Positions 32,598 to 41,691 of a stretch of DNA of 43,078 bases are shown here, piece by piece. Below the pieces are notes generated by a model. That model was not told the origin of the DNA and searched no databases. It saw only the letters and a program-made list of their open reading frames with translations. The stretch lies in assembly GCA_032433595.1 (NCBI GenBank), contig JASWJB010000351.1, forward strand, positions 1-43,078, read 5' to 3'. Position 1 is the stretch's first letter; the number at the start of each line of letters is the position of its first letter. A program made the translations under genes and the position numbers. This stretch comes from Conoideocrella luteorostrata (taxonomy: Eukaryota; Ascomycota; Sordariomycetes; Hypocreales; Clavicipitaceae).

Positions 32598-35528
32598 GGC
32601 GACCTACCGCGGGTGAAGAACGACATTGCTCTTTCGCCAGATGGATTGGAAGGGGGAGATCACATTGAACTCGTGAACGACAAATTGACGACCCCTCAGG
32701 ACGTGGAACGGATGAGCGACCATCAGAATGGTGCTCAAGCGGGAAAAGGGACAAGGATGAAGGTTGGAAGTGCGATGAGAGATGGGACGGACGAACCCAC
32801 GATACCCATGACAGAAGACCCAACTGCCATGGTGTTGTGGCAGAATCCAGCGAACGGTGTCGAGCATTCAGACTACATTAGAATTACCGAGATCGATGGA
32901 ACAGAAATTAAACCCGAGAATTCTTACTATCCTGACTCCCTGAATATCGTGACCAAACGACGTGTGTGGGACGTTGTACAAACGGACGGGAATCATGTTA
33001 GATGGAGCCAACTGAACCGGAGACGAGATCGGTTGAAGTGGCCAATCCCAATGACTGTCATGGATGAGATGTGTGACGCTTCAGATTGGTGCGGATACCA
33101 GAAGATCCTGGGACTGGGAGACACGGGAGGTATGAGCGCACTGACTGACGAGATGGCACCCATGGGAGATCTGGACACGGAAGACATGAGTGGACCGACT
33201 GATGAGATGGCACCCATGAGAGACATAGACACGGAAGGTGTGAGCACGCAGGCTGATGAGGTGAACCCCCTGGGAGAATTAGACAAAGAGGCACTCAGAA
33301 ATGAGAGGGAGTTGGATGATGAGTTTTCGTCGGGGGAGGAGGATTCAATAATTTCGGATGATGAGTTAGATCTACTGGAGATCCTAAGAAATGGGAGAAT
33401 GAGGTCTAAGGAGGGAGTGGAATGCGATCTGGACACGGGTGGACACGGGCCCACCCCAATTTGTATGGGAATCTCGGATTCCAAGGCCTACCCCCGCCGG
33501 TTCAGGAATCTCCACCAAAAGCGGCCATTAAGCGGAGCCCCGCCTGAAACCATACTTTCATGGTTTAAACAATCACACATCACACTCGGAGACTGCGCGG
33601 GCACTGAGGCACAGCGCTTCCAGATTATGACACTGTGCTATACCTACAGGGATTGTTTCATTTCACGGCTTGAAGATATTCGCACCACCGATCTTCTCCA
33701 ACATCACATCCCACTTGAACAAAATGCTAAACCCGCGAAACAAAAACAGTATCGATACAGTCGCGCGCACCGAGAATTTTCAAAACGAGCTTTCCCAGCT
33801 ATGGAAAAGGCTGGTATTATTTCTCGAACGAACTCAGAGTAGGTGGTGCCCACTATTTTCGCGGATAAACCCGAGACACGAGATTTCAGAATCGTACACA
33901 ACTACAGAGACGTTAACTCCAAAACGATTAAATCAGGTTACCCGTGCCACAACCTAGAAGCCGATCTCGATTCTATATATTGCGGACAATCTCGAATCTT
34001 CTCGAAGACCGACGCGTCAAATGTCTTTTGGGCAATCGAAGTCCGACCGGAAGACAAATACAAGACAGCGTTCACGGGTCTAAATGGCGTGTACCAATAT
34101 CACAATATGGCCCAAGGCTTGTCGGGATCCCCCGCTACATACGCGCGATTTGGCGATACTACTTTTGGTCATCTCTTCTTCGAAGATAGCTCTGAGTCGG
34201 AATCATTGCTGGGATACGATAAGAAACGGAAGACTTCATTCTTCTTGTACGTGGACGATCACAATGCCGCATCTAAAACCTGGAATAATCACTTCAACTT
34301 TCTTTGGGAGAGATATTTCCCACGAGTTACTTGGGCACCGATTGGCCTGAGTAGCAAGAAGACCAGACTATTCTCATTGGAAGTTAAGTCTATGGGTTTC
34401 TCACTTGAAGACGGAAAGATCCGACCAACTCATAAGCACCGGTTCCGATTCGAACAATTGGAGAAACACTTCGACACGAACCCCCCCAGGACTTGGGAAG
34501 AGATTTTGGTGCTGATTTACCTGACCCTATTTCTCCGAAAATTCATCCCAGGACGGGCAGATTTGGTTCGACAGATCAAGAGCGTCTTTTTCACAGAGGT
34601 GTCAACTCTGACATCAGGTGGGAAGCCCTTAGTCCAAAAACGGGAAGTACCGAGGGAGAACCCAACTTAGACAGAAGAAGCTTAGCAAGCCCTGAAAAGA
34701 ATTTGCCAGAGCATTCAGGTGAATGCTACTTCTGGAGCCCGGACGGGTACACAGTTCCATATTGTGACCGACGCGTCGGAGACGGGGACTGGTGGTGTAC
34801 TCCTATAGTTGGATGACTCGACACCAGGTGAGGCTATCACGGACACAAATTGGGACAAAGCAAGGATCATCATGTGGTTATCACACAAGTTCACGGACGC
34901 TGAGAAGAGATACTCTATGCCGGAGAAGGAGATGCTTGCGGTGGTGATAGCACTGAGGGAATCAAGATGGCTCACGGATTGCTCCCCGTACCCAGTGAAG
35001 CTATACACGGACCACAAAGGGATCGTGGACTCTATGGCGAACTTGGCAGAGGTACACGGGAAGGTTGCTAGATGGGTGGACATCCTACAAGAGTCGAATG
35101 TCGAATACATCCACCGTCCAAACAACACAAAGGTCATGAACGTCGCTGACGGAATGTCGAGGTTACCAGAGGAACTGAAGAGTGACCCGTGTGAAATCGA
35201 GAGAAGGATGGTGGTGGACGTGACACATGCGACAATGGACCACCCCGTCCTAGTATCTTTCAATATGGTTCTACCCGAGGGTCCCCAATTGGAGATGGGA
35301 CCCAGGTCAGACTTGAGACATCAACTGAAGGAATACTTGGAATCAGAGTGGTATGGAGAAATCTTGACGTGTCTCTTGGAGGGGCACCACGCTGTATCCA
35401 AGGAGAAACGAAAACTGGTGAGACGCAGGACTCTCAGATACAGAATCTTGGAGGAGAAGTTGTATTACCTGGAACACGACGAATCGATGGCTGAATTTAG
35501 ACCGCTACTGATCATGACTTGTACATAA
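32598..35528 (+). pseudogene. pol: Gypsy reverse transcriptase and RNase H, broken by TAG codons, integrase missing
   Basis: One frame runs through 32598-35528. The RT thumb-side entry (HHIPLEQNAKPAKQ, about 33705) is followed by RT motifs: FRIVHNYRDVN, SKTDASNVFWAIEV, KTAFTGLNGVYQYHNM with GLSGSPATY, and the catalytic YVDD at about 34250. RNase H follows with IVTDAS (34760), YSMPEKEMLAVV, YTDHKGI and NVADGMSRLP. In-frame stops are TAG at 33840, 34668, 34683 and 34806. At 34668 and 34683 they flank TEEA in a motif that normally has Trp before it and Gln after it, so TGG-to-TAG and CAG-to-TAG changes explain both. An acidic Met/Glu/Asp-rich repeat region (33130-33400) precedes the RT. Coding ends just inside the integrase zinc region (LYYLEHDE). 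Confidence 0.87.
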
Positions 35529-35713
35529 TGGTGAATAGGCACTAGCTGCCCCACCCTTGGCCGCCACGACCAATCAAGTGGCCCGCTGTAATTTTCAGGT
35601 GATGACGCTAGCGTCGAATGTCTTGCCTTATTTAAACTTCCATTCTACACTTTTCACTTTTCGCTTCTTTTCCACAGTTCATCTTCAAACATGCGCAACG
35701 ACAGCGAGTCAAA
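35529..35713 (+). promoter_or_regulatory. Candidate FunK1 promoter and 5' UTR
   Basis: A CCAAT box is at 35570-35574, a TATA-like TTATTTAAAC at 35628-35637, and a CT-rich run at about 35640-35682, a usual layout of filamentous-fungal promoters. The spacing puts transcription start near 35660-35680. This segment shows no similarity to the retroelement, so the kinase probably kept its own promoter. Confidence 0.55.
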
Positions 35714-35723
35714 ATGTCGCTAA
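35691..35723 (+). CDS. Upstream ORF overlapping the FunK1 start
   Basis: A 10-codon frame, MRNDSESKCR, starts 23 bp before the kinase ATG and stops 7 bp inside the gene in another frame. If it is on the mRNA it would reduce initiation at the main start. Its start context is weaker than that of the main ATG. Whether it is translated is inference. Confidence 0.35.
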   Translation: MRNDSESKCR

Positions 35724-38149
35724 ACCAGGAGCAAATCAAAATCATTGCGGATTGCCCGCTCGGTGATCTTTTATCTCATTTTCCGGCCAAATTTCGCGAT
35801 TTCACGGAATCCAATGAAACTTGGCGTGATGATTTTTGCAGCCTTCTTGGAGCCCTTCTCGGGTCTCCGGCAGCATATCACCTTCAATCACCAGACGGAA
35901 TCGACAATCTGGCAGACAAACTTTTTGCCATAATCCGAAAGATCCGAGAAGGAGAACTCTCACTTAAGTTTAGTCAAGTCCGCCCGCTCGTGGACGCGGT
36001 TGTTGCGAACTCTCCCGACACCGAAATCTGGTACGTCGTGATGAACTTCATCGAAGTCTCTAATTCGTCATTACCACCATCCAGCATTATCCCAACAGGT
36101 GCTGGAACGCCAGTTAGTGTAAGCTCAAACTGGCTCGCGGATACCGAGGGGCGCGAAATTGTCGAACGTGTATTGTTCGCCGAAATAAAAAGACATGTCC
36201 ACAGAGGCGTGCCAGGTTTTTTTGAGAAGCACTTTGACTCGACACAATGGACCAACAAACAAAAGAAGATGCTCAAGTCTATACTCGAGAGTCACGACGG
36301 TGCAAAGTGGAAAGACTTCCCGATCGATCCATGGGAGAAGCAAGTATGGGATTGGCTCGTCAAGCTAGAGACTGCCTTGACTGGTGCGAAGTACAAACTG
36401 CATACAAATAGGACCGCCCACGAATTCAAGACGCGCAAGGGCCAAATGGACATGTTCTTCCGACAACCACAACCAACAAGTAAAAAGTTTGAATTCAAAG
36501 ACATTCTTGTTGTTGGTGAGCACAAGCGGGCTTTTGATACCGGCGAATTCAAGTCATGTCTACTACAGCTCACAAGGTATGTCCGGAGCATCTTTTGTGA
36601 CCTGCCAATGCGCCGCTTTGTCCACGCCTTTACTATACGGGCCACAACAATGGAGCTTTGGATTTTTGATCGGTCTGGTGCTTATAGCTCTGGCGAGTTT
36701 GACATCCATGATGAACCCGAAAAGTTCGCCCGTGCTCTTGTCGCATATGCCACGATGGATGATGAAGCCATGGGTCTGGATACATCCATTGAATTGAGAG
36801 ACAAAAACCACTATATAACAGTGGAGGGAGCCAACGGTGAAGACAAGCGCGTGCAATTAGAGTCGCTGCTTGTGAAACAATGCGCCATAGTATGCCGAGG
36901 AACGACTTGCTTTAAATCCACGGGAGGCGTAGTCAAGTTTTCCTGGCGCTCGACTAAGCGGCAGCCTTCTGAGGTGAATCTTTTAATGAAAGCACGCGAA
37001 AGGGGTGTAGAGGGGGTTGCCACACTTGTGGGACATACTGAGAAGATGTCCATCGCCGACTTGCGAGCAGGTTTAGAGTTTTCAATGAAAACTCAACACC
37101 CTTTTCGACCTACCCCCGACGGACCTGACGGACATGGTGGCTCACAAAAATCGGACACCAGCAGATCAAGCATGAAACGCAAGTCTTCGCATTCTAGCGA
37201 ATCAAGCCCGAAACGTAGATCCTTGCAGGACAACACGCTCTCCCCCACAAAACGGATGTCTGCTCGCCTACAGTCTGCAATTCTGGAGGCCGACGATGAT
37301 GAAACTGGCCAAGAAGCAAATGTCGAACCCGCAACGAACATGATGGAATTGTTCACCGGACCCGGAACGAAATTATGGGGAGCAAGTTACGAAATGAAAA
37401 GCAAATCAAAGATGAGCTTATACGAACGAGACCCAAACGAACCGTATGAAAATAGGGTCTTGTCGTGCCTCGTTATTTCACCAGCTGGTCGCGTTATTAG
37501 TGACTTTAAGACTATTCGAGAGCTTTTGGAGCCACTCCGAGACGCGATACGAGCACATCAATCCCTATACACCAAAGGCCGGATCTTGCATCGCGACATT
37601 TCTTCGAATAACATTATTATTACCGACCCGAGCGAACCAGGTGATTTCAATGGAATGCTTATCGACCTGGACTTGGCGAAAGAACGAGACAGTGATCCCA
37701 GTGGTGCACGCAGTCAAACAGGGACAATGCAATTCATGGCAATTGAAGTGCTACGTAACGTAGACCATTCCTATCGCCATGACTTGGAATCATTCTTCTA
37801 TGTTCTCATATGGTTGTGTGCCCGCTGCGCCTGGGACATCGAGAAACCGTTCCGTGGAACAGGCGAAGTAAAACCTGCCTGGAGCAGACTGCGTGACTGG
37901 GAAATTAGAAGTTTCGAGTATATTGCAGACAAGAAGGAGGATAGTGTGTCTTTTGGTGGGATGGAAAGAATCATGAGGGAGTTTCCGAAGAAACTTGCTG
38001 TTGTGAAGCCGCTGTGTAGGAGAATTAGAAAAATTCTGTTTCCACATGACACGGAAGGAAGGATCATGATCAGCACGCCAAGTGGAAATTCAGAACGGCT
38101 TTACAATAGTATTATTTTAGCTTTTGACGAGGCTATTAGCCAATTGTAA
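35714..38149 (+). CDS. FunK1-type fungal protein kinase, intact
   Basis: An 811-residue single-exon frame with start context CAAAATGTC, a full fungal consensus. The C-terminal half is a divergent protein kinase of the fungal-specific FunK1 family (Pkinase_fungal): HRDISSNN (catalytic D628, N633), IDLDLAKE (metal-binding D651 in the place of DFG), TGTMQFMAIEVL in the activation segment; a glycine loop is not obvious. The N-terminal half (about residues 240-360) holds VVGEHK, QLTRYVRSIF and RRFVHAF...WIFDRSGAYSS, all typical of the family. A Ser/Lys-rich link (residues 470-520, with KRKSSHSS and PKRRS) could be a nuclear signal. FunK1 proteins presumably phosphorylate proteins, but substrates are unknown. 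It is the only long intact gene here, flanked by a dead gypsy element and LTRs, with no frameshift or stop. Confidence 0.92.
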   Translation: MSLNQEQIKIIADCPLGDLLSHFPAKFRDFTESNETWRDDFCSLLGALLGSPAAYHLQSPDGIDNLADKLFAIIRKIREGELSLKFSQVRPLVDAVVANSPDTEIWYVVMNFIEVSNSSLPPSSIIPTGAGTPVSVSSNWLADTEGREIVERVLFAEIKRHVHRGVPGFFEKHFDSTQWTNKQKKMLKSILESHDGAKWKDFPIDPWEKQVWDWLVKLETALTGAKYKLHTNRTAHEFKTRKGQMDMFFRQPQPTSKKFEFKDILVVGEHKRAFDTGEFKSCLLQLTRYVRSIFCDLPMRRFVHAFTIRATTMELWIFDRSGAYSSGEFDIHDEPEKFARALVAYATMDDEAMGLDTSIELRDKNHYITVEGANGEDKRVQLESLLVKQCAIVCRGTTCFKSTGGVVKFSWRSTKRQPSEVNLLMKARERGVEGVATLVGHTEKMSIADLRAGLEFSMKTQHPFRPTPDGPDGHGGSQKSDTSRSSMKRKSSHSSESSPKRRSLQDNTLSPTKRMSARLQSAILEADDDETGQEANVEPATNMMELFTGPGTKLWGASYEMKSKSKMSLYERDPNEPYENRVLSCLVISPAGRVISDFKTIRELLEPLRDAIRAHQSLYTKGRILHRDISSNNIIITDPSEPGDFNGMLIDLDLAKERDSDPSGARSQTGTMQFMAIEVLRNVDHSYRHDLESFFYVLIWLCARCAWDIEKPFRGTGEVKPAWSRLRDWEIRSFEYIADKKEDSVSFGGMERIMREFPKKLAVVKPLCRRIRKILFPHDTEGRIMISTPSGNSERLYNSIILAFDEAISQL

Positions 38150-38160
38150 TAGATTAGTAG

Positions 38161-38605
38161 TGTTGCACAATGAGATAGCTAGATCCGACACGGGCTACAC
38201 TGGTCACTCACGCGACAGATCCGACTCATAAAAGGTCGAATCCAGCCCGTCAGTAGATAGAAAAAACAACAACCTTATAACCATCTGAGATCTGACTTGT
38301 TATTGCTTTGTTTTGCTTCCATTTACTCGAATACTAATAATACTAATACTGTTGCATAAAATAGATAGCTAGATCTGACATGGGCTGTGATAGTCACTCA
38401 CGTGACGGATCCGACGTATAAAAGGTCGAATCCAGCCTGTTAGTAGAGAGATTCAACAACAACCTTACAACCATCTGAGATCTGACTTGTTATTGCTTTG
38501 TTTTGCTTCCATTTACCCGAATACTAATAATACTAATACTACAGCTAATACAGACAACTAACGTGTTACGTCCAGCATCCCACTGGCCGTATCCAGCACG
38601 TAACA
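38161..38605 (+). mobile_element. Two family-B LTRs joined head to tail, one target duplication around both
   Basis: 38161-38349 is a family-B LTR cut after ACTAATAATACTAATAC; 38350-38605 is a 256-bp full LTR. The pair is flanked by exact AGTAG (38156-38160 and 38606-38610). This fits a former full element whose internal part and 5' LTR end were deleted. It lies 11 bp after the FunK1 stop codon. The 256-bp copy lacks one of the two 21-bp end repeats present in the 277-bp copy. Confidence 0.88.
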
Positions 38606-38691
38606 AGTAGAGTTGCATTTTAGATGAAAATAAACCTCGAATGGGTAAACTCACTGCTCCAACTCGCTGGTGATGTTGGGAATTTATGACA
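38606..38691 (+). promoter_or_regulatory. Remaining FunK1 3' flank with AATAAA
   Basis: 86 bp between the family-B and family-A LTRs. It contains AATAAA at 38629-38634, a possible polyadenylation signal of the kinase gene that the LTR pair pushed about 445 bp downstream. Confidence 0.35.
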
Positions 38692-39005
38692 TGTCACAAG
38701 TGAGCAGCTATGGAAGTCGGGTCTCTAAGGCAGTGGAAAACTGTCCTTGATTTCTATCTAATTGACGGGGAATTCGACTGCTATTTATCTCTGCTATATG
38801 CCTCTTCTTCTGGATTCGTTTCATTCCATTGATTCTGACGATATCGTAGGCTTCCGGCGATGTTGAATTCCTCCAGCGATGCGCTTCCGTCGGCATCGTA
38901 CGTTTCTGATGATATTGAATGCTTCCGGTAATGTTGAATGTTTCCGGTCGCATCGTGCGTTTTCGATCATGTTGAGTGCATCGTTGAGGAATGTTTCCTG
39001 TGACA
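38692..39005 (+). mobile_element. LTR, family A, without matching flanks
   Basis: 314 bp from TGTCACAAGTGAGCAG to GTTTCCTGTGACA, close to 25470-25772 and 41692-41983. Flanks TGACA and AGCAG differ. It separates the kinase block from the continued triplet array, so it may mark a recombination point between two family-A copies. Confidence 0.85.
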
Positions 39006-39299
39006 AGCAGCAGCGGCATTGTCGTCATCAGTAGCAGGAGCATCTAACTTTTCCCCCTCCCAACCGCTACGATCGTGACCGGAATCCTGACCTATGGCTA
39101 TCAGCAGCAGCGGCATCATCATCATTACCAGCTGACTCTTCCCTCTCGTGAGTGCTGACTTTTCCTCTCTCGTGAGTGCTGACTTTTCCTCTCTCGTGAG
39201 TGCTGACTTTTCCTCTCTCGTGAGTGCTGACTTTTCCTCTCTCCCGAATGCTGACAGCAGCAGCGGCATCATCAGCAGCAGCGGCAGTTCTTGCGTGGC
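39006..39299 (+). repeat. Composite unit F: triplet array, resumed
   Basis: The array starts directly after the LTR. It contains a GACCGGAATCCTGACC spacer and a 24-bp tandem repeat, about four copies of TCTCGTGAGTGCTGACTTTTCC (39139-39240). The repeated ADFSSLVS reading frame there is a by-product. Confidence 0.88.
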
Positions 39300-39780
39300 A
39301 GCAACATCGAGGAACGCATCGGATTCGACGTCAAGGCATTGAGTGAGCCCACTGGATACGACACCATTGGCAACCATGGCAGCCATGCAAGAGTCGAGCT
39401 GGGCACCCAGGCCCATGCTGAGAACAGCGCAGAGAGCCGTCATAAAGCTGTGGCCGAGAAGCATCATGCCAACACCGTCAATGCGCCAATGCAAATCACG
39501 GATGTGTATTTGCTGCGACTCCGGAAGACAATGGCATGTTGCAGAGCCCGTTGCGCGTAACTTGGAAAGTAAGTCATCCGTGTTTGAAGCTAAGACGATA
39601 TCTCCGCTGCAATTTTCGGCGTGGTTTATGAAAAACATATCCGCCAGCCAAGTGGCATCGTCTTCATCAACATTGAGAGGCTTTGCCGTGAAAGTCGAAT
39701 GACCAGAGGACGTGTCCCGGGAGGCGGATCCGACTAGGGACTGATAGATATGGCAGACGACTAGCCACGCTCGTTGCAGA
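39300..39780 (-). pseudogene. Fragment of a condensation-domain-like acyltransferase
   Basis: The minus strand is open from 39803 to 38967. The part at 39780-39300 is not repeat and reads like a protein: ADDATWLADMF-type region, DDLLSKLRATGSAT, CHCLPESQQIHI, then LHWRIDGVGMMLLGHSFM (about 39495-39440). HWRIDG fits the HxxxDG active site of condensation-like acyltransferases (NRPS C-domain and trichothecene-acetyltransferase-like proteins), which move acyl or peptidyl groups in secondary metabolism. About 150 residues remain of a family usually near 450. Both ends run into triplet array, so it is a fragment, not a gene. Family assignment rests on the motif and local resemblance only. Confidence 0.5.
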
Positions 39781-39813
39781 TACAATGACAGCAGCATCAT
39801 CAACAGCAGCGGT
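39781..39813 (+). repeat. Last part of triplet array F and junction to satellite
   Basis: CATCATCAACAGCAGC followed by CATCGAGCTTGTTAGATTG. The same junction occurs at 4371-4405 in unit A. Confidence 0.8.
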
Positions 39814-41063
39814 CATCGAGCTTGTTAGATTGGCCCGCGATAACAGATGCCTGTACGTTTTCCGAAAATTGAACCTTTCATGGAGCTTGTCAGCTGACTG
39901 AATTAGATGGCGGCCAACAATCCGATTATCAATGACTCGCGATATGCAACGCTTCGAAAGCGCGGGTATATCTTCCGATATTTAAACTGTTCGACGAGCG
40001 AGCTGCATGCAATATCCGTTGCTTCTTGTACGCCTATATATGTTCCGCGATATCTGATGCCTTAAAAGCGCCTGTACTTTCGAGATTGAAACCTTCCAAC
40101 GAGCTCGTTAGAGCGACATGTTGAACCTTTTCAACGAGCTCGTCAGGATGAACCCTCAATACTAGATGCCTGTACGTCTTCTGAAAACTGAACCTTTCAA
40201 GGAGCTTGGCAGCTGACTGAATTAGATGGCGCCCAACAATCCGGTTATCAACGACTTACGATATGTAACGCTTCAAAAACGCGGGTATATCTTCCGACAT
40301 TTAAACTGTTCGACGAGCGAGCTGCATGCAATATCCGTTGCTTCTTGTACGCCTATATATGTTCCGCGATATCTGATGCCTTGAAAGCGCCTGTACTTTC
40401 GAGATTTAACCCTTCCAACGAGCTCGTTAGATTGACCTAAGATGTCTGATGCTTTGATAGCGCCTGTACATCTTCCGAGAATTCACGCTTCAAACAAGCT
40501 CGTCATATCGACCTATAATATCAGATACTTTAATAGCGCCTGTACGTCTTTCGGGAATTAAACCTTTCAACGAGCTCGTCAACTGACTTTCGATATCTGA
40601 TGCTTTATGCAGTGTACGTCTTCCGAGATTTAAGCCTTTCAACGAGCTCCTTATGGCCTCTCCGTCTTCCGATATCTAAACCGTTTAACCAGCTCCTTAC
40701 AGCCTGTATGTCTTCCGATTTAAGTCTTTTCGTCGCGCTCGTTAGATTGACTAGATACCTGATGCTTCTCGCCGTTTCTGATGCTTCTTACGCTTCGAAA
40801 ACGCCTGTACGTCTTGTGATATTTGAACATTTCAACGATCTTGTCAGATTGACTAGCAATGTCTGATGGATCGAATGCTTCTTGAACGCCTGTACTATTT
40901 AACAAGTTCGTTAACTAACTGTTGATTGATGCTTGGTGCAGTGTACGTCTTCCGAGATTTCAACCTTCTCAGTGAGCTCGTCAGATTGACCTGCGATGTC
41001 AGATGCCTGTAAGTACATCTTTCGAGATTTAAGCCTTTTAACGAACTCCTTATAGCCTGTACG
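39814..41063 (+). repeat. Satellite block 7, first part, with higher-order repeat
   Basis: Monomers as elsewhere, plus two copies of a 319-bp higher-order unit (starting 39891 and 40210) with CAGCTGACTGAATTAGATGG, ATATCTTCCGATATTTAAAC and GCCTATATATGTTCCGCG. It is related to the units at 5621 and 5904. The last five bases, GTACG, are a target duplication. Confidence 0.9.
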
Positions 41064-41303
41064 TGTTGGAATTGGCAGGAGAGGTTCAAAGATGTTTGCA
41101 TTCATGGGAAGAGCTGTGTTACTGAGATGATGGATGCAGAATCCCTCGTCTGACGGTCCCGTCCAAATTCACCTATAAATACCCCTACAATCTGAGACAC
41201 TTCCGTCCTGAATTCCTGCCTAGGTCCAGAGGCCACGTAACCTTTCTCACACAGCCCGTGTATCCACACATCCGGTCCACACACACACCCGTGTAATCCA
41301 ACA
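41064..41303 (+). mobile_element. Solo LTR, family C, copy 3
   Basis: 240 bp from TGTTGGAATTGGCAGG to GTGTAATCCAACA, flanked by exact GTACG (41059-41063, 41304-41308). A TATA box CTATAAATACCCC lies near 41171. It has the same length as the reverse copy at 12407. Confidence 0.92.
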
Positions 41304-41691
41304 GTACGTCTTCCGATATCTAAACCGTCCAACCAGCTCCTTGCAGCCTGTATGTCTTCCGATTTAAGTCTTTTTCTCGCGCTCGTTAGATTAACTAGAC
41401 ATCTGATGCTTTTTGCCGTGTCTGACGCTTCGAAAACGCCTGTACATCTTGTGGGATTTGAACATTTCAACATTCTTGTCAGATTGAGTTGCGATGTCTG
41501 ATAGATCCGATGCTTCGTGAACGTCTATACCATCACGAGTTCATCAACTAACTGTTGATTGATGCTTTGTGCAGTGTACGTCTTCCGAGATTTCAACCTT
41601 CTCAATGAGCTCGTCAGATTGACCTACGATGTCAGATGCTTGTACGTCTTCCAGGATTTAACCCTTTCAACGAGCTCGTCAGATTGACCTG
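41304..41691 (+). repeat. Satellite block 7, second part
   Basis: It closely resembles 40650-41000 (TTTAACCAGCTCCTTACAGC, GATTTAAGTCTTTT, the GTTGATTGATGCTTTGTGCA variant), so a segment of the block was duplicated, partly before LTR insertion. Confidence 0.88.

Larger units (their letters stand above)
27817..35528 (+). mobile_element. Truncated and decayed Ty3/gypsy retrotransposon
   Basis: The element starts near TGTTGGGTGTGGGAATGG (27817), directly against the triplet array. A long non-coding leader or LTR runs to about 29330, with a TATA box TTTATAAAAACCG at 29231 and a 75-bp tandem duplication (28431-28505, 28506-28580). Gag, CCHC zinc knuckle, retropepsin, reverse transcriptase and RNase H follow in the order of Ty3/gypsy elements. 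The reading frame is broken by frameshifts and by in-frame TAG/TAA codons. The sequence ends at the start of the integrase zinc domain, and no 3' LTR matching 27817-29330 is in the window. A family-B solo LTR splits it at 32316-32592. Confidence 0.88.

Noticed and set aside
32469..33842. A 457-residue protein beginning at 32469
   Set aside because: Its first 40 residues are encoded by the inserted family-B LTR, so this start is an artefact of the insertion.
30478..34808. Programmed TAG readthrough or an altered genetic code for the gypsy pol
   Set aside because: Stops fall inside conserved enzyme motifs at several places, and TAA/TGA and frameshifts are present too. The kinase gene nearby uses normal codons. 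Mutation explains it more simply.
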